A stretch of DNA of 10,814 bases from Proteocatella sp051653405 (GTDB taxonomy: Bacteria; Bacillota; Clostridia; Peptostreptococcales; Filifactoraceae), in NCBI GenBank assembly GCA_051653405.1, contig JBOFWC010000250.1, forward strand, positions 1 through 10,814, given 5' to 3'. The notes under the pieces were generated by a model. That model was not told where the DNA came from. It made no database searches and saw nothing but the letters and a program-made list of their open reading frames with translations. Position numbers and translations under genes: made by a program. This document shows, piece by piece, positions 5,717 to 10,814 of this stretch. Each line of letters starts with the position of its first letter. Position 1 is the stretch's first letter.

Positions 5717-6872
5717 CCTTTTTTGAAAAGTTTATAATATCTTTTAAATTTTCTTCACTTCCCATAAAATATTCGAAGAATACTTTTGACTTTAAATCCA
5801 TTTTTTCTCTATTATAAACAGTTATCTTTATCTTTATTTTTTCATTTAATTTTTTTAATACATTCTTAAGCGAGGAATAAATCTTTATGTCATTTATATG
5901 GCCATGTAGCAATATATGCTCTTCTCCACTTTCAAATAATATTATATTTGAAAATGCCTGTGCCGCATTTTTACATATAATTTTTACATTTAGTTCTTTT
6001 TCTATCGCTATTATCTGTTCTATTATCTGGCTTATACAGAGATATTCTATATTTCTATTGCTATACTTATTTACCTCTATTTCTCTTACCTCATAATTGC
6101 TATCTCCAAACTCAATTTCATCATTTAAAAGTTTAAGGTACAGTTCTTTCAGTTTGTTTTTTGCCCCTATATTTAATTCTGCTCTAAGTATATTATCACA
6201 TTTCTTATATTGTGAAATCGCCTTATGACGTTCTCCCTGTTCTATGTATTCCATCATAAGATTATAATGGCATTCCTCGTCATAAGGATTGCAGCTCAAA
6301 ATTTCCTCAAGTATTTCTATTTTTTGATCATAAAGTTCTCCACTTTTAAAAAATGCATACATCTGATTTAGACAGTTTAGATATAATTTTTGATACTTAA
6401 CCCTATTTACAAGTATCCATTCATAAAATTCCTCTGCATCTTTTATATGCATCTGCTCAAGAAATTCTCCTTTGAACTTATTCTTTATCTCAAGAAGATC
6501 TTCTATAGAAAATAGACTTATCGCTTTTTCTTCAAGCTGATTTATCTTTATTATATCTGATTCAAATTGATATTCTGGATTTATATAGCAGTATTCCTTA
6601 TTGCTAACTATTAATTCTTGATTTTTACTATCTTTAGGAATTAATTTTTTTATACTCCATAAATTATACCTTAGATTATATCCTGCATTGTCATATTTTT
6701 CGGCCCAAAGTAAATCTGATATCTTTTCTCTAGTAATCTTCTTATTATAATTTGCTACTAAAAACATTATTATTGCTACTGACTTTGAACTAAGTTTCGT
6801 AGTTATATCCTCATCATCAAGATATATCCCTACGCTCCCAAATAGATTTATAACAAGCCCTTCTTTTTTCAT
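5703..6872 (-). CDS. SARP/AfsR-type transcriptional regulator with BTAD domain
   Basis: A 389-residue probable DNA-binding regulator. Residues 8-98 form an OmpR/PhoB-like winged helix (Trans_reg_C type), starting INLFGSVGIYLDD and including KKITREKISDLLW and the recognition-helix region NLRYNLWSIKKLI. Residues about 105-248 form a helical bacterial transcriptional activator domain (BTAD, TPR-like). Residues about 260-389 are a C-terminal module I do not recognise, with alternating strands and helices (EEHILLHGHINDIKIYSSL and IKIKITVYNREK). There is no NB-ARC ATPase and no receiver domain. ATG 6872 overlaps the amidohydrolase stop by four bases (ATGA) and has no strong ribosome binding site, so translation is coupled to the enzyme. 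It probably controls its own operon or neighbouring genes, perhaps sensing a substrate or product of the amidohydrolase; both are inference. Confidence 0.82.
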   Translation of the reverse strand: MKKEGLVINLFGSVGIYLDDEDITTKLSSKSVAIIMFLVANYNKKITREKISDLLWAEKYDNAGYNLRYNLWSIKKLIPKDSKNQELIVSNKEYCYINPEYQFESDIIKINQLEEKAISLFSIEDLLEIKNKFKGEFLEQMHIKDAEEFYEWILVNRVKYQKLYLNCLNQMYAFFKSGELYDQKIEILEEILSCNPYDEECHYNLMMEYIEQGERHKAISQYKKCDNILRAELNIGAKNKLKELYLKLLNDEIEFGDSNYEVREIEVNKYSNRNIEYLCISQIIEQIIAIEKELNVKIICKNAAQAFSNIILFESGEEHILLHGHINDIKIYSSLKNVLKKLNEKIKIKITVYNREKMDLKSKVFFEYFMGSEENLKDIINFSKKGCSL

Positions 6873-8428
6873 GATAATTCAACCCCATCTCTAACATATG
6901 TTACTTTGCCATTTCTTATTGTAATATCCACCAAAATATCTTTTATTGACTTTGGTGTAATATCATTTAGATTTTTGTTAAGTATTACTAAATCTGCTCG
7001 TTTTCCTATAGCAAGACTCCCTCTATCTTTTTCTTGATTTACTGCATATGCTGAATTTATAGTAAACATTTTTAAAGCTTCATTTAAGCTAACTGCATAT
7101 GCTTTTTTAGGATGATTGACTGCCGAGTGTATTCCTAAAATTGGATCTATAGGTGTAAGATAACTATCTGAACCCCCGCATATTATTATGCCTTCATCTA
7201 TTATCTGTCTAAACATATTGGTTTCCAAATGTCTTTCTCCTAGAGCTTCTTCATAAAGCTCATTGTGGTTTTCATAAAACTGACCATCTTGATTTCCAAG
7301 TATGGTTTCAAATGCTGGCTGCATAGAAAGAATAAGCCCTAATTCTTTAGCTCTTTTTATCTGCTCCATGCTCAAAAGCTCTGCATGTTCAACTCTATGC
7401 CTCAATTTATGATTTTTACATATGCTCTGAGCATATTCATGAGCTACAAGTACCTGCTCAAACGCTCTATCTCCTACCGCATGCAGTCCTATCTGAAGTG
7501 AGTTTGTATAGCATTCTAAAACTAAATTATTTAGTTCATCTTGGCTAAAATAAAGTTCTCCCTTACTTTTAACATCTGAATAATTTTCAAATAGGGCGGC
7601 ATTTCTAGAGGTAAATGAACCATCCACGCCTATATCTCCACCAATTCTATTCATGCCTCTCGCTTTTATCTCATCTACATCTGTAATACTGTAGTATAAC
7701 TCTATAGATATTGGTAATTTCTTAATAAATTTCAAAAATTTATCATAGTCTTCTCTTTGATTTATAAGACTTGACTCTATTGCAACTAAGGTGGTTACGC
7801 CTTTTGAAATAACTTTTTCCGATATATATTTTTTTATCATTTCACATTTTTCTTCAAAAGTATAAAGACTCATTATCTTATTTTTGGCATAAGCATTTGC
7901 CTCATGCTCAAGAAGCCCTGTTATAACGCCATCATCATCTATATTTAGTCCGTTTAGGTTAAACGGTATCTTTATTAGCTCAAGTGCTTTTGAGTTAAGT
8001 ATACTTTGATGCCAGTCTTTACTTGAAATCCAAACTGGATACTCAGGACACATCTTATCGAGTTCTCTTCTCGTAGGAAGTCTTCTCTCTTTTAGTGTAT
8101 GATAGTGAAGCGAAAATCCCATTATTATTTTTTTATCTGGTCTTTTCTGCTTGGCTTCATTTAGCTGTTTTTCTATGTAATCAAAATCTGTAGCTTTTCC
8201 AAAATCTATGTTCATATCGTTTATTACAGTTTCGTCTAAATGTACATGACTATCAAAAAAACCTGGCACTACAGTACGTCCTTTTAAATCTATAACATTT
8301 TCAACCTCATCTATATACTTTTCATAAGCCTTATCATACCCTGCATCTTTTATTCTTCTATTTTCAAGTCTTATCCAATTAAAGTTCTTATCGTTAAAAC
8401 TTATTATATCCCCGTTTATTAAAAGCAA
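6869..8428 (-). CDS. YtcJ-like metal-dependent amidohydrolase (Amidohydro_3 family)
   Basis: A 519-residue cytosolic hydrolase of the amidohydrolase superfamily, which usually cleaves C-N bonds of amides, ureas or ring compounds; the substrate is unknown. Counting from TTG 8428, metal-site residues are His61 and His63 (FFDSHVHL), His316 (LHAVGDRA), His348 (RVEHAEL) and Asp421 (GGSDS). The N-terminal composite beta-domain (GRTVVPG) and the returning C-terminal strands (GSLAIGKRADLVIL) are both present, so the enzyme is complete. DGSFTSRNAAL is typical of YtcJ-type members. Start: GGAGGTGA (8441-8434) lies 8 bases before TTG 8428, whereas a longer frame from TTG 8443 would have that site inside the coding sequence. 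It is the first gene of a two-gene operon with the SARP-type regulator. No signal peptide is seen. Confidence 0.88.
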   Translation of the reverse strand: MLLINGDIISFNDKNFNWIRLENRRIKDAGYDKAYEKYIDEVENVIDLKGRTVVPGFFDSHVHLDETVINDMNIDFGKATDFDYIEKQLNEAKQKRPDKKIIMGFSLHYHTLKERRLPTRRELDKMCPEYPVWISSKDWHQSILNSKALELIKIPFNLNGLNIDDDGVITGLLEHEANAYAKNKIMSLYTFEEKCEMIKKYISEKVISKGVTTLVAIESSLINQREDYDKFLKFIKKLPISIELYYSITDVDEIKARGMNRIGGDIGVDGSFTSRNAALFENYSDVKSKGELYFSQDELNNLVLECYTNSLQIGLHAVGDRAFEQVLVAHEYAQSICKNHKLRHRVEHAELLSMEQIKRAKELGLILSMQPAFETILGNQDGQFYENHNELYEEALGERHLETNMFRQIIDEGIIICGGSDSYLTPIDPILGIHSAVNHPKKAYAVSLNEALKMFTINSAYAVNQEKDRGSLAIGKRADLVILNKNLNDITPKSIKDILVDITIRNGKVTYVRDGVELS

Positions 8429-8448
8429 TCTTGTCACCTCCAAGGTTT

Positions 8449-8465
8449 CATTTTATATTATTATA
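8449..8465 (-). promoter_or_regulatory. Extended -10 promoter of the amidohydrolase-regulator operon
   Basis: A perfect TATAAT (8465-8460, - strand) is preceded by TGG, giving the TGnTATAAT extended -10 form. The best -35 at 18 bases is TTAGCG (8489-8484), poor and buried in the upstream gene's terminator stem. Transcription should begin near 8453, leaving a leader of about 25 nt before TTG 8428. The operon therefore has its own start. Confidence 0.65.
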
Positions 8466-8474
8466 CCATAAAGC

Positions 8475-8509
8475 AAAAAAGCACGCTAAGCTTAAAAAGC
8501 CTAGGTGCT
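8475..8509 (-). terminator. Strong terminator after the M20 peptidase
   Basis: On the - strand AGCAC plus CTAGGCTT (8509-8497) pairs with AAGCTTAG plus GTGCT (8493-8480), about 13 bp with one bulged base and one G-U pair. The loop is three bases and six T follow (8480-8475). The stop codon is 8518-8516, so the stem begins 7 bases after it. Confidence 0.88.
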
Positions 8510-8515
8510 ATTGTA

Positions 8516-10159
8516 TTATTTCGAAAGCAGATTCATTATAGTTTTATACACAAGCTCTGGCGCTACGTTAAAGCTGTAATGTTTTTCAATTCTTTCTGTA
8601 AATTTGTGAGCATCCTTACCAAAACTTCCAATATCTAAAACTGGAAGATCTAGTTTTTGCATATCTTCAAGTGGAAGGTTGTATTTGCTTCCAAACCCTG
8701 GCATATTATTTTTAAGCGCTGCAATTATTTTAGGGTCTTTTGGCGCTGCCCCATAGCTTAAGTCTGAAATATATGGGAAGAATTTCTTATATACCAGTTT
8801 GTAATCTGTTTTTGTAGTATCTACCGCTTCTGCTACTGCATCTATAAGATTTTTTTCTTTGCCTTCTTTTCCCTCTACATATATATGTGGATAGTATGGA
8901 GGTGAGAAATAAACTACTACAACAGGATCTCTATCTGACCATAGTGAATGCAGTTTTTCTACCATTCTCAGTGCAAATGTTCTCTGGTCTAAATCCTCAT
9001 CCTTCATAAGCTCTGCATTATAAGCAGCCATAAGCTCTGTAACCTGTGGATTTTCTTTTTTAACTGCGTCAAGAAGTTCTTCATAAGTCACAGTTCTAGC
9101 TTTCCAAGGTAGTGTTTCATAATTTCTACCTGCTAATTCACAAAAACGCTTATACTCATGATTTAGCGAATCTATTGCACTTCCAAAAGCTTCATTTGCT
9201 GCATTTTTCATTTTTATAAGCACCTCGTCTGGTGTTGAGCAGTGAGTTGCATAGTTAAAGAAAAGTGTTGAAGTTTTTGCAATTTGAACTGAATATTCTG
9301 GTTTTAAATCTCTTTGATGAAGTGTTATTGGAGGAAGCGAAACTTCGCCCTCTGCTACATCACAAAAATCAGCATTTAAGTTTATACGATTTGTTATATA
9401 AGATGCGATTTGATTTGGGTCAATCCCTTTAAATGACTCTCCTACATGAGTTTCTTTTCCTACTACATAGAAAGATGGCATAAGTTTTCCTACTGTCCCT
9501 ATGTAAACATACTTATTTTCATCACCTTCAAACTCTGAAGTCATATAATCTGTATCTAAAAGCGCTAAATAATCTAAATTCTCTCTTTCTTTCAATTCTA
9601 CAAGCTTTGGTACAACTGAAAGCATACCACCTGAGTTTCCTTCTTCATCACAAACCCCTGCAAATATTAAATTACCTTCAAATTCATCTATATTAGATGC
9701 TATATCTTCCATCAAAGCCATTATTATAGCATCACCTGTTTTCATATCAAATAGACCTCTTCCAAAAAGATAATCGCCAGACATAAGGTCTTTTCTAACA
9801 TCTTCACTAAGTGTTATTTCTTTTAATTTTTCCATAAGCTCATATGGCTTATTTGCATATTCTTGAAGATTTCCGTAGTCTGATATTCCTACTGTATCTG
9901 TATGTCCTATCATAACTACAGTTTTTTTGCTATTTCCTTTTTTTCCTCTTAAAACTGCTACTACGCTTTTTCTACCTAATTTATCTCCTGTTTCCACAAA
10001 GAATAAATCTTCTGGATTTTGTTTGTAATATGGCATCTGAGAAAATATCTCCTGTATCTTGTTTACTGAATCAAGTTCTCCTTTAGTATCTACTACACTA
10101 AGCTCATTGGTAAGTGTAATAGCTATCTCCTCAATACGCCTTGCAATTCTTTCATTCAT
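8516..10159 (-). CDS. rocB: M20 family metallopeptidase, RocB-like
   Basis: A 547-residue zinc-type hydrolase of the M20 superfamily, RocB branch, close in length to RocB of Bacillus (arginine utilisation locus). Probable metal and catalytic residues: His86 and Asp88 (GHTDTV), Asp138 (GRGLFDMKTG), Glu172 and Glu173 (CDEEGNSGG), Asp202 or Asp204 (LLDTDY), His238 (GKETHVGES) and His518 (GKDAHKFTER). The lid or dimerisation insert lies between about residues 225 and 440. Start ATG 10159 is 7 bases after AGGAGG (10172-10167). It lies 80 bases downstream of an AGCS symporter with only a hairpin lacking a T-run between, so the two are probably co-transcribed. The biochemical substrate of RocB-type enzymes is poorly defined; an N-acyl or peptide bond of an amino-acid derivative is likely. 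The symbol is a family-level name, not proof of arginine use. Confidence 0.85.
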   Translation of the reverse strand: MNERIARRIEEIAITLTNELSVVDTKGELDSVNKIQEIFSQMPYYKQNPEDLFFVETGDKLGRKSVVAVLRGKKGNSKKTVVMIGHTDTVGISDYGNLQEYANKPYELMEKLKEITLSEDVRKDLMSGDYLFGRGLFDMKTGDAIIMALMEDIASNIDEFEGNLIFAGVCDEEGNSGGMLSVVPKLVELKERENLDYLALLDTDYMTSEFEGDENKYVYIGTVGKLMPSFYVVGKETHVGESFKGIDPNQIASYITNRINLNADFCDVAEGEVSLPPITLHQRDLKPEYSVQIAKTSTLFFNYATHCSTPDEVLIKMKNAANEAFGSAIDSLNHEYKRFCELAGRNYETLPWKARTVTYEELLDAVKKENPQVTELMAAYNAELMKDEDLDQRTFALRMVEKLHSLWSDRDPVVVVYFSPPYYPHIYVEGKEGKEKNLIDAVAEAVDTTKTDYKLVYKKFFPYISDLSYGAAPKDPKIIAALKNNMPGFGSKYNLPLEDMQKLDLPVLDIGSFGKDAHKFTERIEKHYSFNVAPELVYKTIMNLLSK

Positions 10160-10190
10160 TTTCTTTCCTCCTAAATTTTGTCATTCATAA

Positions 10191-10223
10191 AGTCTGAACC
10201 TTGGAAAAACCAAAGCCCAGACT
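10191..10223 (-). other. Intercistronic hairpin between symporter and peptidase
   Basis: On the - strand AGTCTG (10223-10218) pairs with CAGACT (10196-10191). The stem continues to 14 bp in all, with three G-U pairs, around a five-T loop (10209-10205). No T-run follows (the next bases are TTATGAATG), so it is not a standard terminator. It may protect or set the ratio of the two messages. Confidence 0.55.
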
Positions 10224-10239
10224 ATATTTATATAAAATA

Positions 10240-10814
10240 TTAATTAGCTTTTCTTTCAGAATTCCCCTTTGCCTTTGGATAGTATTTTGGATTACTAAAG
10301 AAGTCGTTAAGTGATTCTTTTACTTCTTTTCTCAAACATACAAGTCCTATCATATTAGGTATTATTACCATTGCAAGTAATAAATCTAGGAACTGGTAAA
10401 GGAATTCTATACCACCTATTGCTCCAAGTACTATTGCTGCAACGTTTATAAATTTCATAACTTTACCAAACTTAGTACCAAATAGGAACTCTGCTTGTTT
10501 TTCTCCGTAGAATACAAGTACGATTACAGTTGTAAGTACGAACATCATTAGACAGAATGTAACAAATCCTCCACCTAGAGATTTTCCAAACACTGCTTGG
10601 AAAGCAAGCGCTGGCATAGATGCCGCTTCTGATGCTGGAATAGTCTTCCAAATTCCAGATGTAAGCACTACAAGCGCTGTAGTTGTACATATAAAAAGTG
10701 TATCTACTATTATTTCAAAGATTCCCCAAAATGCTTGTCTTACTGGATGGTCTGTAACTGCTGCACAGTGTGCCATAGGCGCAGTTCCCATACCTGCTTC
10801 ATTTGAATAAGTTC
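10240..10814 (-). CDS. AGCS family sodium:alanine/glycine symporter, C-terminal part (5' end outside window)
   Basis: This is the last 190 residues of a membrane transporter that imports alanine, glycine or similar amino acids with Na+. The frame is open to the right edge: the codons before the ATG at 10791 encode TYSNEAG, completing the family hallmark SNEAGMGTAPMAH, so that ATG is internal. The visible part has about four membrane helices (FWGIFEIIVDTLFICTTTALVVL, then the segments around FVTFCLMMFVLTTVIVLVFYG, FINVAAIVLGAIGGIEFLYQF and LLLAMVIIPNMIGLVCL), ending in a short charged cytoplasmic tail (SERKAN). Full AGCS proteins are about 450 residues, so roughly 40 percent is seen. The M20 peptidase follows in the same direction after 80 bases. 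Substrate choice among alanine, glycine and others cannot be read here. Confidence 0.93.
   Translation of the reverse strand, partial: TYSNEAGMGTAPMAHCAAVTDHPVRQAFWGIFEIIVDTLFICTTTALVVLTSGIWKTIPASEAASMPALAFQAVFGKSLGGGFVTFCLMMFVLTTVIVLVFYGEKQAEFLFGTKFGKVMKFINVAAIVLGAIGGIEFLYQFLDLLLAMVIIPNMIGLVCLRKEVKESLNDFFSNPKYYPKAKGNSERKAN

Noticed and set aside
8429..8443. Amidohydrolase start at TTG 8443
   Set aside because: It has no ribosome binding site of its own, and the strong GGAGGTGA would fall inside its first codons; TTG 8428 is correctly spaced after that site.
10789..10791. ATG 10791 as start of the symporter gene
   Set aside because: The frame is open to the window edge, and the preceding codons complete the AGCS hallmark SNEAGMG, so this Met is internal.

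Overview
The window reads as chromosomal DNA of a low-GC Gram-positive anaerobe, most likely a clostridial (Peptostreptococcaceae-like) amino-acid or peptide fermenter. The evidence is strong AT bias, AGGAGG-type ribosome binding sites, a cell-wall sorting signal with a class B sortase, and several genes for peptide and amino-acid use. No rRNA, tRNA, CRISPR array, transposase or phage gene was seen. The genus assignment is inference.

Left part (1-4276, + strand): the 3' part of a large surface adhesin runs in from the left edge. It has Cna-type stalk domains, a SpaA-like domain, 5.6 copies of a 39-bp Pro/Gly-rich repeat and an NPKTG anchor. Two bases later comes a class B sortase, very probably the enzyme that anchors this protein. 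An M17 leucyl aminopeptidase follows with its own strong ribosome binding site, and the block closes with a long hairpin terminator.

Middle (4277-5111, + strand): a good sigma-A-type promoter drives a leader of about 220 nt. The leader contains a 64-nt interrupted hairpin and ends in an AT-rich intrinsic terminator placed directly before the ribosome binding site of a DUF5698/DUF2179 membrane protein (YebE/UPF0316 type). This looks like an undescribed attenuator or riboswitch and is the most interesting non-coding signal here. The gene ends in a terminator that overlaps its stop codon.

Right part (5139-10814, all - strand): read from right to left, this holds the 3' end of an AGCS sodium:amino-acid symporter, a hairpin, a RocB-like M20 metallopeptidase and a strong terminator. 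Next, an extended -10 promoter drives a two-gene operon of a YtcJ-like amidohydrolase and a SARP/BTAD-type regulator, overlapping by four bases (ATGA). That operon ends in a terminator overlapping its stop codon, and a separate extended -10 promoter then drives a small DUF2975 membrane protein. Functionally this side suggests amino-acid uptake and amide or peptide hydrolysis, with a dedicated regulator of unknown signal.

Three gene starts differ from the longest open frame: the DUF5698 gene starts at 4579, not 4546; the amidohydrolase most likely starts at TTG 8428, not 8443; and the first and last genes are cut by the window edges.
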